From: Oscillospiraceae bacterium
GTDB lineage: Bacteria > Bacillota > Clostridia > Oscillospirales > JAAYXM01
DNA length: 64,000 nt
NCBI GenBank assembly: GCA_015067485.1
Contig: SVMJ01000009.1
Coordinates: 1 to 64,000 of the forward strand
Reading direction: 5' to 3'
Positions 36,949 to 45,857 of this stretch are shown here, one piece after another. The stretch's first letter is position 1. Each line of letters begins with the position of its first letter. Below the pieces are notes generated by a model that was not told the DNA's origin, searched no databases, and saw only the letters and a program-made list of their open reading frames with translations. Made by a program: the position numbers and the translations under genes.

Positions 36949-38097
36949 ATGTTAAAGCGGCTTTGCTCCGTTTTCTTGATTTTGGCGCTTATGATCCCCG
37001 CACTCGTGCCGCGATCGACCGCGAGCGGCGATGTTTATGTCGCGGTCAACAACGCCATGCTTCCCATCACCGACTCCATGCCGATCAAGTCAGACGGGCT
37101 GTGGTACATCGATTACCGTTGCTTTACCGGCGGCGAACTTGGCATCAGCGGCTCCTATAATGCGGATTCGCAAATCCTGACACTCTACACATGGGATAAT
37201 ACACTCGTGTTCGATATTGCGAAAGGTACCGCGACCAATGTAACCTCGGACACATCTTATCGGCGCAAGACATTTCGTTCCAACGGAACGATCTATGTTC
37301 CCGCAAACTTTGTTGCAAACCAACTCGATGTTCGTTACTCGTTTATTTCTTCGGTCAATGTAATCCGAATCAAGGCAGACAATACGGTAAACGACAGCGT
37401 GTTTGCCTACATCGCAAAAGATGAAATCCCGCGTTTGCGCGCGCGTTATGAAGAATCAAAAAAACAAACCACTTCATCCGAAGAACCATCCAAACCCATC
37501 ATTGAAGAAGACGAAAAACAGAAAACCGTTTATCTCACATTTGATGTGGGCACAAACACAGATCTCAGCGCGATTTTGAAATCCCTGCGCCGTTATAACA
37601 CGAAAGCCACATTCTTCCTGTTTGGCTCCGCAATCCCGATGCAGGAAGATGAAATTCGAGCGGCGGCAGTCGACGGACATTCTTTCGGGATTTCCGCGAT
37701 GAATAGTGTGTCCGCATTTTTGAAATCGGATGTTTCCGTAACAAATGACCTGGCAGAAACAAATGATTTACTGTTTGAAACCTGTTTCCAAAAATCGCGT
37801 TTGGTTCGCATCCCGGGCGGAAGTCCCGCTCTCTCGGATGCCCAGGTAGAAGCACTCATCGCATCCGGCTATCGCTATTGGGACTGGGACATTGATGCTT
37901 CTTCCATGTCGCTCAGCCGTCTGACCTCGAGCCTTTCCGCAAAAAACAGTGATACGATCATCATCCGTTTCGATGCTTCTGCATCCAGTACAAAGAACCT
38001 GGCAAGTCTTCTCTCCTATCTCAAGAAAAACAATTATCGGTCGGCAAGCATCTCACTTCTCATGCCACCGCAAAATGCACGGCAGGACAAACGATAA
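36949..38097 (+). CDS. secreted NodB-type polysaccharide deacetylase homologue, probably inactive
   Basis: 382 residues: signal peptide (about 1-24), a copper-amine-oxidase-like N-terminal domain (about 28-145), a Lys/Glu-rich linker, and a NodB domain (from about 188). In the NodB domain TFDDG reads LTFDVGTN (catalytic Asp changed) and the zinc motif HS/TxxH reads GHSFGISAMNS, without the second His. The fold-supporting ATFFLFG, RIPGGS and WDWDID positions remain. This suggests a carbohydrate-binding or regulatory pseudo-enzyme rather than an active deacetylase. The start is fixed by AGGAGGTG. Confidence 0.85.
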   Translation: MLKRLCSVFLILALMIPALVPRSTASGDVYVAVNNAMLPITDSMPIKSDGLWYIDYRCFTGGELGISGSYNADSQILTLYTWDNTLVFDIAKGTATNVTSDTSYRRKTFRSNGTIYVPANFVANQLDVRYSFISSVNVIRIKADNTVNDSVFAYIAKDEIPRLRARYEESKKQTTSSEEPSKPIIEEDEKQKTVYLTFDVGTNTDLSAILKSLRRYNTKATFFLFGSAIPMQEDEIRAAAVDGHSFGISAMNSVSAFLKSDVSVTNDLAETNDLLFETCFQKSRLVRIPGGSPALSDAQVEALIASGYRYWDWDIDASSMSLSRLTSSLSAKNSDTIIIRFDASASSTKNLASLLSYLKKNNYRSASISLLMPPQNARQDKR

Positions 38098-38104
38098 TAA
38101 AAGA

Positions 38105-38140
38105 AGCGGTACGGTAGAAACAGTTCTACTGTACCGCTTT
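38105..38140. terminator. bidirectional terminator
   Basis: Stem AGCGGTACGGTAGAA / TTCTACTGTACCGCT (one mismatch) flanked by A- and T-rich sequence, between convergent genes. Confidence 0.8.
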
Positions 38141-38160
38141 TCTTCTTATTGAAAGAAATT

Positions 38161-38595
38161 TTATTCTCCGTGGCAGCAACCGCAATCGCATTCGTCGTCT
38201 CCGTCAAGCTCGAACTCGAGCTCTTCGTTGCAGTTCGGGCAATTGATTGCACCGACTTCCAACAACGACTCATCAATTTCGATGTGATCCCCGCAAGTCG
38301 GGCAAACGACTTCGTAAGTGTAGCCGTCTTCACAATCGCATTCGCAATCACAAGCATCGTCGTCGCATCCAAAATCCATGCCGATTTCCTGCTCAATCGA
38401 GATGAGTTCTTCTGCGATTTCATCCAACTCGCCATCGACCTCACGTGCGGTTTCTTCCAAGTCACCAATGGAAGCAGCCATTTCACTCACGAGATCCAAA
38501 AGCGCACGCATCAAGCGGTTTTCTTTTGTTTCCCAATCGAGATCCAGACCATCAGCCAAGCCCTGGAGGTATGCTGCTCGTTCCATCAAACTCAT
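38161..38595 (-). CDS. CD1247-type zinc-ribbon protein with extra Cys clusters
   Basis: 144 residues starting MSLMERAAYLQGLADGLDLD, the CD1247 N-terminal helical domain found next to efp in Clostridia. A zinc ribbon follows (CPTCGDHIEI...INCPNCNEELEF). Two additional acidic Cys-rich clusters flank it: CDDDACDCECDC before and ECDCGCCHG at the C-terminus, bringing the total to 14 cysteines. Function unknown. The start at 38595 lies 16 nt after the efp stop, so the two are cotranscribed; an upstream frame extension lies within efp. Confidence 0.83.
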   Translation of the reverse strand: MSLMERAAYLQGLADGLDLDWETKENRLMRALLDLVSEMAASIGDLEETAREVDGELDEIAEELISIEQEIGMDFGCDDDACDCECDCEDGYTYEVVCPTCGDHIEIDESLLEVGAINCPNCNEELEFELDGDDECDCGCCHGE

Positions 38596-38611
38596 AGTTT
38601 CGGTTCCTTTC

Positions 38612-39175
38612 TTAGTCCTTAGAACGTTCGAGATATTCACCGGTTCTGGTGTCGATCTTGATTCTGTCGCCAATATTGATGAAGATCGGAACGCGGACTT
38701 CCGCACCGGTTTCCAAAGTTGCCGGTTTGGTGACGTTGGTTGCAGTATCACCCTTGACGCCCGGTTCGGTTTCAACGATTTCAAGATCAACAAAGTTCGG
38801 CGGTTCAACACCGAAAACATTGCCCTTATAGGACAGAACTTTGACAACCATGTTTTCCTTCACGAAGCGGAAACCGTCGCCCAATTTGTCTGCATTGAGC
38901 GGCTGCTGCTCATAAGTTTCGCAATCCATGAAGTAGTAGAGTTCGCCGTCGTTGTAAAGATATTCCATATCCTTACGTTCGACAAATGCCGGCGGGAACT
39001 TATCGGTCGGGTTGAAGGTGCGTTCAACAACCGCGCCGCTGATGACATTTTTCAGTTTAGTACGGACAAATGCCGCGCCCTTACCGGGTTTTACATGCTG
39101 GAATTCAACGATCTGGAGAACCTGACCGTCCATATCGAATGTAATGCCGTTACGAAATTCACCTGCTGAAATCAT
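38612..39175 (-). CDS. efp: elongation factor P
   Basis: 187 residues, three OB-like domains. Relieves ribosome stalling at polyproline stretches. The N-terminus [12 protein letters not shown] and the loop [12 protein letters not shown], whose Lys is the tip residue entering the ribosomal peptidyl-transferase centre, are intact, as is the C-terminal [10 protein letters not shown] signature. Immediately downstream of the pepF stop codon. Confidence 0.97.
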   Translation of the reverse strand: MISAGEFRNGITFDMDGQVLQIVEFQHVKPGKGAAFVRTKLKNVISGAVVERTFNPTDKFPPAFVERKDMEYLYNDGELYYFMDCETYEQQPLNADKLGDGFRFVKENMVVKVLSYKGNVFGVEPPNFVDLEIVETEPGVKGDTATNVTKPATLETGAEVRVPIFINIGDRIKIDTRTGEYLERSKD

Positions 39176-39209
39176 AGGTATTCCTCCATATTATAATTCA
39201 CTTTCTTTT

Positions 39210-39238
39210 ATTTTATCCGATTTTCGTTTATTTGGCAA
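39210..39238 (-). promoter_or_regulatory. efp promoter
   Basis: Minus strand TTGCCA, 17-nt spacer, TAAAAT, located between pepF and efp. A second -10-like TATAAT lies closer to the ATG without a good -35. Confidence 0.5.
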
Positions 39239-39245
39239 GTACCTT

Positions 39246-41039
39246 TTACATTTTTCTGCCAAATCCGGTTTCACGAAATTGGCGGCACGCGTGAGAGAAT
39301 CCTTCCAGCGCATCCCGGATGGGTTCCGGCTGTGTCAGGTCCACCCCGGCAGTTTTGAGAAGTTGGAGCGGATATGCAGAATTGCCTGAAGCCAAAAATG
39401 CAAGATAGCGCTTCACCGCAGGTTCGCCTTCCGTCAGAATGGCAAAGCACAGTGCTTGCGCCGCGGAGTACCCTGTTGCGTACTGATACACGTAAAAATC
39501 CGAATAAAAATGCGGAATGCGCGCCCACTCCATCGCAATTTCATCGTCCACATGACAAATCGGTGCAAAATATTTTTCGTTGAGACTCCGATAGTAATCC
39601 ATCATCCATTGCGCGGTAAGACCGCCACCGTTTTCAAAGTGTGCATGGATGCCGCGCTCAAATTCCGCAAACATGGTTTGACGGTAAAGCGTGGTTCTGC
39701 ACGACTCCAATTTGTGATTGAGCAGATACGCGCGCATTTCGGTATCCTGTTCGATCTTTAACAGATATTCCATCAAAAGCGCTTCGTTTACCGTGCTTGC
39801 AACTTCCGCAACGAAAATTTTATAGTTTTTATACACACTTGGCTGGGTGCGATTGGTATAGAACGAGTGCATCGCGTGACCCATCTCGTGTGCAAGCGTG
39901 AACACATCGTCGAGTGTGCCATGGAAATTCAGCAAAACGAACGGGTGCTCGCTGTTGCTCCCCCAAGAATATGCTCCCGGTGTCTTCCCGTCATTTTCCA
40001 TCACATCAATCCATCCGCTCGCAAAAGCCGATCTCAAATCGTTTTGATATTGCTCGCCGAGCGGCGCGACCGCGCTCAAAACCAAATCACACGCTTCTTC
40101 GAACGTGTAGGTGCGTTGCACGTTCTGCACGATCGGGGTGTATAGATCGTACATGTGTAGTTCGTCTACGCCCAAAATCTCTTTGCGCAGGCGCAGGTAT
40201 TCGTGCAACTTCGGAAGGTTTTCATCCACAGTCGCAATCAAATTGTCATACACATCGGTCGAGATCGCGTCTTCGCTGAGTGCCATCTCACGTGCCGATT
40301 CGTATTTACGAACCGTGGCGTAAAAACAGTTTTTCTTCACATTGGAAGAAAGGGTTGCCGCAAGCGTATTTTGATGTTCGGTATACGGTTTATACATCGC
40401 GTCAAATGCCGCCTTACGTACCGCACGGTCCGCATTTTCCAAAAACACGCTGTAATTTCCATGTGTGAGTTGGACGCTTTTCCCGTTTGCATCGGAAATT
40501 TTGTCAAAGCGAATGTCCGCATTGTTATACATATCAAAAACATCGCCGCCTGCATCGGTTACTTGACCTGCAAGCGCCAAAATCTCTTCTTCGCGGTTGG
40601 AAAGTGTATGCTTCGCTTCACGAAAAATGTTCCCAAAAAACTGACGATATATCGCAAGATGTTCATTTTCATCGCACCATTTGTCCACGGTCTCTTCTCC
40701 GATTGCGACAATTTCAGGGCATAAAAACGCGCTTGCTGCACTCAGTTCGGTCAAGGCGGATGTGATGCGCTCAGTTATTTCCTGATAGACATCAACGGTG
40801 TTGTCTTCATCACGGCGCATCCGTGCATAAGCGAACAGTTTAATCGCCAACTCTTCTGTGGCATCCGCACACGCGAGTGCTTCCAAAAGAGATGTTCCGT
40901 CGTGTAGCGTTCCCGCAAATCCTGCGAGACGCGAGATATCTTCTTTCAGTCGCGAAAAATCTTCTTCCCAAAGTTGGTTGTCCGCATACAAATCGGTCAA
41001 TTTCCATTTATATTCGTTTGAAATTTCTTCTCTTCTCAT
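39246..41039 (-). CDS. pepF: oligoendopeptidase F (M3 family)
   Basis: A 597-residue cytoplasmic zinc oligopeptidase. The M3 catalytic motif is LAHEMGHAMHSFYTNRTQ (HExxH) with the third ligand Glu region FVAEVASTVNEALL; N-terminal WKLTDLY and C-terminal YQYATGYSAAQAL are typical of PepF. The start follows AAGGAG. It has a near-consensus promoter whose spacer contains a palindrome. Confidence 0.95.
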   Translation of the reverse strand: MRREEISNEYKWKLTDLYADNQLWEEDFSRLKEDISRLAGFAGTLHDGTSLLEALACADATEELAIKLFAYARMRRDEDNTVDVYQEITERITSALTELSAASAFLCPEIVAIGEETVDKWCDENEHLAIYRQFFGNIFREAKHTLSNREEEILALAGQVTDAGGDVFDMYNNADIRFDKISDANGKSVQLTHGNYSVFLENADRAVRKAAFDAMYKPYTEHQNTLAATLSSNVKKNCFYATVRKYESAREMALSEDAISTDVYDNLIATVDENLPKLHEYLRLRKEILGVDELHMYDLYTPIVQNVQRTYTFEEACDLVLSAVAPLGEQYQNDLRSAFASGWIDVMENDGKTPGAYSWGSNSEHPFVLLNFHGTLDDVFTLAHEMGHAMHSFYTNRTQPSVYKNYKIFVAEVASTVNEALLMEYLLKIEQDTEMRAYLLNHKLESCRTTLYRQTMFAEFERGIHAHFENGGGLTAQWMMDYYRSLNEKYFAPICHVDDEIAMEWARIPHFYSDFYVYQYATGYSAAQALCFAILTEGEPAVKRYLAFLASGNSAYPLQLLKTAGVDLTQPEPIRDALEGFSHACRQFRETGFGRKM

Positions 41040-41067
41040 ACTGAAAAACTCCTTTTCCTTGCAGAAA

Positions 41068-41096
41068 ATTATACCGATTTCGAAATCCTATGTCAA
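41068..41096 (-). promoter_or_regulatory. pepF promoter with palindromic spacer
   Basis: Minus strand TTGACA, 17-nt spacer, TATAAT: both hexamers are perfect consensus. The spacer contains the perfect 12-bp palindrome GATTTCGAAATC (41076-41087), well placed for a repressor. Confidence 0.8.
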
Positions 41097-41166
41097 CCCG
41101 CCCGTATGTATATCCTAACAGGTTTGCGAAACACTAATGGCAATATCGCAAACGGAGGGTGCACAA

Positions 41167-41703
41167 ATGTTTTGCATTGGAATTTGCCAAAATCGACCGG
41201 ATTTTCTCGCACGCATCATCAGTGCCGCGCTGACTGAAAGTGGATTCCCGGTGTTCTATTGTGAAGGGAAAGCCATCCGGGTTCCGAAAGATGATGCAAA
41301 ATCGCTTACACTCGTGGTGAGCGGGGAACCTTATGATTCCGAGATTCAATTTGATTTATGTGTATTTGAACCGAACTTCCATAGGACATCAGAATTGTGC
41401 AACGCGACCCGCGCTATCATCCCCGACACCTTCCGCCCAAACGATCCACGCTTTGCTGAAAATGTGATCACATACGGGCTTTGTCATAAAAACACAGTAA
41501 CAGTTTCCAGTCTGATTGGAGATGATCTGGTGATCTCTATCCAGCGCGAGATCCCCACACTTCGCGGCGGCACAGTCGACCCGCAGGAATTTCACATCAC
41601 GCTCGCGCCGTTCGGAGAGATTGAAGATGCACTTGCGGTAGTGGCAACATTGCTGGTGTTTGGCGTTACGCCCGAAAAAATCAGTAAAATCAGCAAAGAG
41701 TAA
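41167..41703 (+). CDS. unknown protein, possibly a degenerate Mur-ligase-like fold
   Basis: 178 residues with a strong GGAGGG site. No clear family. Several segments echo a Mur-ligase central domain: an N-terminal strand-loop-helix (CIGICQNRPDFLARIISAAL...GFPVFYCEGKA) where the ATP P-loop GTNGKTT would be but is absent, VITYGLCHKNTVTVSSLIGDD like the MurC/MurE VITYG region, and GEIEDALAVVATLLVFGVTPEKI like the helix after the HN motif. If correct it is a non-ATPase remnant. It precedes the OB-fold and SASP genes in the same direction. Confidence 0.6.
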   Translation: MFCIGICQNRPDFLARIISAALTESGFPVFYCEGKAIRVPKDDAKSLTLVVSGEPYDSEIQFDLCVFEPNFHRTSELCNATRAIIPDTFRPNDPRFAENVITYGLCHKNTVTVSSLIGDDLVISIQREIPTLRGGTVDPQEFHITLAPFGEIEDALAVVATLLVFGVTPEKISKISKE

Positions 41704-41729
41704 TATCTTTCGTTCATATTCCATATAGT
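41701..41729 (+). promoter_or_regulatory. possible sigma-E-type promoter before the OB-fold gene
   Basis: TAATATC, 14-nt spacer, CATATAGT, compared with the B. subtilis sigma-E pattern KMATATT N14-15 CATACAnT (one mismatch in each box). It begins at the stop codon of the preceding gene. Read by eye, not scored. Confidence 0.35.
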
Positions 41730-41761
41730 GCTTATAACAAACGATAAGCAGGTGAACGAAA

Positions 41762-42358
41762 ATGGAACGCACTCCTTACAATGAACTTTCTCTCTGCGGA
41801 ACACTCAAAGAAATCCCCGCCTTTTCCCATGAATCGCACGGAATGAGATATTTTTCTTTTCCGCTTTGCATCAAGCGCCTTTCCGGCGTCATCGACACGG
41901 TAAATGTCATCACAGCGGAAACACTTTTTCCGGAAGACTTATGTCCGGGTGATTTTCTGTCCGTAGTGGGAGAACTTCGCTCATTTAACAACAATTCAGG
42001 CATTGGCAACAAACTCGCGATTTTTGCATTTGCAAAAGTACTTTCGCGCGACAAAACCGAATATCAAAATGATTTGAAGCTGGGCGGTGTAATATGCAAA
42101 GTTCCCATCTACCGCCGTACACCGTTCGGTCGTGAGATTTGCGATTTAATGCTCGCCATCAACCGCAAATACGGTCGTTCCGATTATCTCCCCTGTATTG
42201 CATGGGGCAGGATTTCATCCGCCGCAAGTGTTTTGAACACCGGCGACTTTGTACATATTACAGGCAGACTCCAAAGCCGCACTTATGTCAAAGCGCTGGA
42301 AGATCACGAAGAAACGCGGACCGCCTTCGAGGTTTCTGTTTTCACGCTGGAAACATAA
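41762..42358 (+). CDS. tandem OB-fold protein related to single-stranded DNA-binding protein
   Basis: 198 residues composed of two SSB-like OB folds. Domain 1 (about 8-95): NELSLCGTLKEIP ... FSFPLCIKRLSG ... LCPGDFLSVVGELRSF. Domain 2 (about 105-190): NDLKLGGVICKVPIYRRTPFG ... DLMLAINRKYGRSDYLPCIAWG ... TGDFVHITGRLQSR. The second domain carries the usual SSB core better than the first, and the acidic C-terminal tail of housekeeping SSB is missing. AGGTG precedes the ATG. Probably binds single-stranded nucleic acid; the specific role is unknown. Confidence 0.78.
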   Translation: MERTPYNELSLCGTLKEIPAFSHESHGMRYFSFPLCIKRLSGVIDTVNVITAETLFPEDLCPGDFLSVVGELRSFNNNSGIGNKLAIFAFAKVLSRDKTEYQNDLKLGGVICKVPIYRRTPFGREICDLMLAINRKYGRSDYLPCIAWGRISSAASVLNTGDFVHITGRLQSRTYVKALEDHEETRTAFEVSVFTLET

Positions 42359-42377
42359 GTTTGGCAATATCTTTCTC

Positions 42378-42406
42378 TCATAGTTTTTGCATTCGGAATC
42401 ATAATA
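42378..42406 (+). promoter_or_regulatory. sigma-G-type promoter of the SASP gene
   Basis: TCATA, 17-nt spacer, CATAATA. The -10 fits the sigma-G consensus CATWHTA fully and the -35 fits gHATR except at the first base. It is 45 nt before a SASP start, the classic sigma-G target. Confidence 0.6.
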
Positions 42407-42451
42407 GGAATGGTGAAACACCAAAGATTCAAACACAAGGAGAAAAGAAAC

Positions 42452-42637
42452 ATGTCTGATATTTTAGTACCGAACGCGAAGGACGCAATGCAGCGTTTCA
42501 AGATGGAAGCTGCAAGTGAAGTCGGTGTTAACCTCAAGCAGGGTTACAACGGCGACTTGACTTCCCGTCAGGCAGGTTCCATCGGCGGACAGATGGTCAA
42601 GAAAATGATCGAGTCCTACGAAAAGGGCATGCACTAA
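42452..42637 (+). CDS. alpha/beta-type small acid-soluble spore protein
   Basis: A 61-residue DNA-binding spore protein that coats forespore DNA and is degraded at germination. It contains the germination-protease site region FKMEAASEVGV and the conserved GYNGDLTSRQAGSIGGQMVKKMI second helix. The ribosome site AAGGAG precedes the ATG. Confirms an endospore-forming host. Confidence 0.96.
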   Translation: MSDILVPNAKDAMQRFKMEAASEVGVNLKQGYNGDLTSRQAGSIGGQMVKKMIESYEKGMH

Positions 42638-42645
42638 ACGCAAAG

Positions 42646-42673
42646 AGACGGCGACAGAATTCTGTCGCCGTCT
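42646..42673. terminator. bidirectional terminator
   Basis: Perfect 28-bp palindrome (half-site AGACGGCGACAGAA) followed by a T-rich tract, between the SASP and HIT genes. Confidence 0.85.
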
Positions 42674-42677
42674 TCTT

Positions 42678-43025
<348 letters not shown>

Positions 43026-43034
43026 TCATGCCTC

Positions 43035-45677
43035 CTATTTTGCATTTGCGGAAACAAAGCCTTCTACAACCGCGAGTGCTTCGTCAAGTTTCGAGACGTC
43101 GCTGCCGCCTGCCATCGCGCTGTCAGGCTTACCGCCGCCGCTGCCGCCTGCTACGGTCGCCACTTCACGGACGAGTTTACCCGCCTGTACACCGCGTGCG
43201 ACCGCATCCTTACCGCAGCCGGAAACAAACACGATCTTTCCGTCGGTCACGCTTGCAAGGACCACGACGATGGAAGCATCCGCATCACGCAACTGGTCGC
43301 CGATGGTACGCAGAGCATCTGCCTTAACACCGTCAAACTTCGCGGTAACCACATGGAGTCCTGCGACGTCTTTTGCGTTACCGAGCAAATCTTTCGCGTT
43401 ATTCTGTGCCAGTTTATCCTGCATTTTTGCGAGTTCCTGACGCAGGGTCTTTACTTCGTTTGCAATCCCAGCCGCTTTATTTGCCAGTTCCTTCGGAGAA
43501 GTCTTGAGCAGTTCTGCGAGCTGGTACATGGTGCGGTTGTTCTCTTCGATCACATCCAAAACCGCGGTACCGCAAATTGCTTCGATTCTGCGAACACCCG
43601 CTGCGACCGAAGATTCGGAGATGATTTTGAAGAGACCTGCCTTTGCGGTGTTGTCAAGGTGGATGCCGCCGCAGAGTTCGATGGAATAGTCGCCCATCTG
43701 AACCACGCGCACGATATTGCCGTACTTTTCGCCAAACAACGCCATCGCACCGCGCTTCTTTGCTTCTTCAATCGGCAAGGATTCCACAATGATCGGAAGA
43801 CCTGCCATCATTTTTTCATTTACTTTGCGTTCCACTGCAGAGATTTCTTCCGGAGTGAGTGCCGCAAAATGTGTAAAGTCGAAACGGACACTATCCGGAC
43901 CGACCAAGCTACCTGCCTGCTCGACGTGGGTGCCAAGCACTTCACGCAGTGCTTTCTGGAGCAAGTGGGTGGAAGAGTGTGCACGCATGATCGCTTCACG
44001 GCGTGCGGTGCCGACTGCTGCTTTCACGGTGTCGCCAACGCTTACCATACCGCTCACAACTTTACCGATATGCAGGAACTTTCCGTCGCGGGTTTTCTGA
44101 ACGTCGCTGATTTCAACGACGCCGACATCCTCGCCCACGACGAGTGTGCCGAAGTCTGCCATCTGTCCGCCGGATTCCGCATAGAATACGGTCTGGTCCA
44201 GTACGATACGGACTGCCATGTCTGCGCTTGCCGCATCGGAGAGTTCTCCGTCTGCAACGAGTGCCAGAATTTTCCCTTCGCATTCGGTCTTGTCATAACC
44301 CAAAAACTCAGTTTTCACATCCTTGTCCAAGCCAAGGTCCATGCTCTCCCAAGCAAAGTCGCCCATCGCCGCACGAGCCGCACGCGCGCGTTCACGCTGC
44401 TGGTTCATATACGCATCGTAACCGTCTCGGTCAACGCTGAGACCTTGTTCTTCCAGAATTTCAAGAGTCAGGTCAATCGGAAAGCCGAAAGTATCGTTGA
44501 GTTTGAATGCATCTTCGCCCGAAAGGACGGTTTTGTCTTCCGCCTTCATCTTGCCGATCATTTCATCGAGAATGTGGAGACCTGCATCGATGGTACGGTT
44601 GAAGTTTTCTTCTTCCATACGGACGACTTTCTGAATGAATTCCTGTTTCTGTACGAGTTCCGGATATGCGGAGCCGCTTTCACGGATCACGGTTGCGCAA
44701 ACATCATGCAGGAATGCGTCTTTGATGCCCAAAAGTCTGCCATGGCGAGCCGCACGGCGGAGCAAGCGCCGCAATACATAACCACGACCTTCATTGGACG
44801 GCATAACACCGTCGCAAATCAGCATAGTAGTACTGCGGATATGGTCGGTGATGATACGGAGCGAAACGTCGCCGTTTTCGCTGTCGCCGTATTCAACGCC
44901 TGCGATTTTCGAGATGTGAGCGGTGATGTTGCGAACGGTATCGACATCAAACAGAGAGTTGACCCCCTGCATAATGCAAGCGATACGTTCAAGCCCCATA
45001 CCGGTATCGATGTTACGCTGTTTGAGCGGGGTGTAGTTCCCTTCCCCATCATTGTGGAACTGGGTGAACACCAAGTTCCAGAATTCGACATAGCGGTCGC
45101 AATCGCAGCCCGGTGCACAGTTCGGGTCATCACAACCGTTTTCTTCCCCGCGGTCGAAATAAATTTCAGAGCACGGACCGCACGGACCCATACCGATTTC
45201 CCAGAAGTTATCCGCTTTCCCCAAACGCACCATACGATCTTCGGGGACACCGATTTCCTTGGTCCACAGATCCCATGCCTCGTCATCTTCGAGATAAACC
45301 GAGACATACAAACGATTGACCGGAATCTCGAGTTCCTTGGTGATGAACTCCCAAGCCCAAGTCATCGCTTCCTTCTTAAAATAATCGCCAAACGAGAAGT
45401 TTCCGAGCATTTCAAAGAACGTGCCGTGGCGGGATGTTTTACCCACGCGCTCGATATCCGGAGTACGGATACACTTTTGGCAAGTGGTTACACGCTTGCG
45501 CGGCGGGGTCAGTTCACCCGAGAAATACGGTTTGAGCGGTGCCATGCCCGAGTTGATCAGAAGCAAAGACTGATCTCCTTGCGGCAAGAGCGGGAAACTC
45601 GGCAAACGCAGATGTTCTTTCCCTTCAAAGAATGTAAGGAACTTTTCGCGTAATTCATTCAACCCTAAGTACTGCAT
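43035..45677 (-). CDS. alaS: alanine-tRNA ligase
   Basis: 880 residues, full length. Class II catalytic core (GMAPLKPYFSG, RHGTFFEMLGNFSFGDYF), a tRNA-recognition helical domain, the editing domain with zinc motif AHSSTHLL and CGGIHLDNT, and a C-terminal Gly-rich DHHA1/C-Ala domain. An unusual Cys-rich insertion (GCDDPNCAPGCDCDRY) in the catalytic domain is seen in other Firmicute AlaRS. The ATG at 45677 follows GGAGG. No T-box leader in front. Confidence 0.97.
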   Translation of the reverse strand: MQYLGLNELREKFLTFFEGKEHLRLPSFPLLPQGDQSLLLINSGMAPLKPYFSGELTPPRKRVTTCQKCIRTPDIERVGKTSRHGTFFEMLGNFSFGDYFKKEAMTWAWEFITKELEIPVNRLYVSVYLEDDEAWDLWTKEIGVPEDRMVRLGKADNFWEIGMGPCGPCSEIYFDRGEENGCDDPNCAPGCDCDRYVEFWNLVFTQFHNDGEGNYTPLKQRNIDTGMGLERIACIMQGVNSLFDVDTVRNITAHISKIAGVEYGDSENGDVSLRIITDHIRSTTMLICDGVMPSNEGRGYVLRRLLRRAARHGRLLGIKDAFLHDVCATVIRESGSAYPELVQKQEFIQKVVRMEEENFNRTIDAGLHILDEMIGKMKAEDKTVLSGEDAFKLNDTFGFPIDLTLEILEEQGLSVDRDGYDAYMNQQRERARAARAAMGDFAWESMDLGLDKDVKTEFLGYDKTECEGKILALVADGELSDAASADMAVRIVLDQTVFYAESGGQMADFGTLVVGEDVGVVEISDVQKTRDGKFLHIGKVVSGMVSVGDTVKAAVGTARREAIMRAHSSTHLLQKALREVLGTHVEQAGSLVGPDSVRFDFTHFAALTPEEISAVERKVNEKMMAGLPIIVESLPIEEAKKRGAMALFGEKYGNIVRVVQMGDYSIELCGGIHLDNTAKAGLFKIISESSVAAGVRRIEAICGTAVLDVIEENNRTMYQLAELLKTSPKELANKAAGIANEVKTLRQELAKMQDKLAQNNAKDLLGNAKDVAGLHVVTAKFDGVKADALRTIGDQLRDADASIVVVLASVTDGKIVFVSGCGKDAVARGVQAGKLVREVATVAGGSGGGKPDSAMAGGSDVSKLDEALAVVEGFVSANAK

Positions 45678-45715
45678 AACTACCTCCGAACAGACCAAAC
45701 TAATCATATTCTATT

Positions 45716-45743
45716 ATTATATCACATCAAATCTGAGTGTCAA
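45716..45743 (-). promoter_or_regulatory. alaS-HIT promoter
   Basis: Minus strand TTGACA, 16-nt spacer, TATAAT (both consensus), giving a leader of roughly 35 nt. Confidence 0.75.
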
Positions 45744-45755
45744 CACACTTTCCGC

Positions 45756-45784
45756 TTGCGTTTTTCACTTTCTTATTATATAAT
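45756..45784 (+). promoter_or_regulatory. promoter of the orphan binding lipoprotein
   Basis: TTGCGT, 17-nt spacer, TATAAT, about 70 nt upstream of the ATG and divergent from the alaS promoter. Confidence 0.6.
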
Positions 45785-45857
45785 CTTAGCAGTTCGGTCC
45801 TGTTGTGCCTACCTGCAGTACCGTGTAAAGTCCGTAGGCAGAAAGGCAATCGATAGT

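Noticed and set aside
45678-45760. T-box leader in front of alaS
   Set aside because: The alaS leader is only about 35 nt from a consensus promoter; no T-box sequence or stem I elements.
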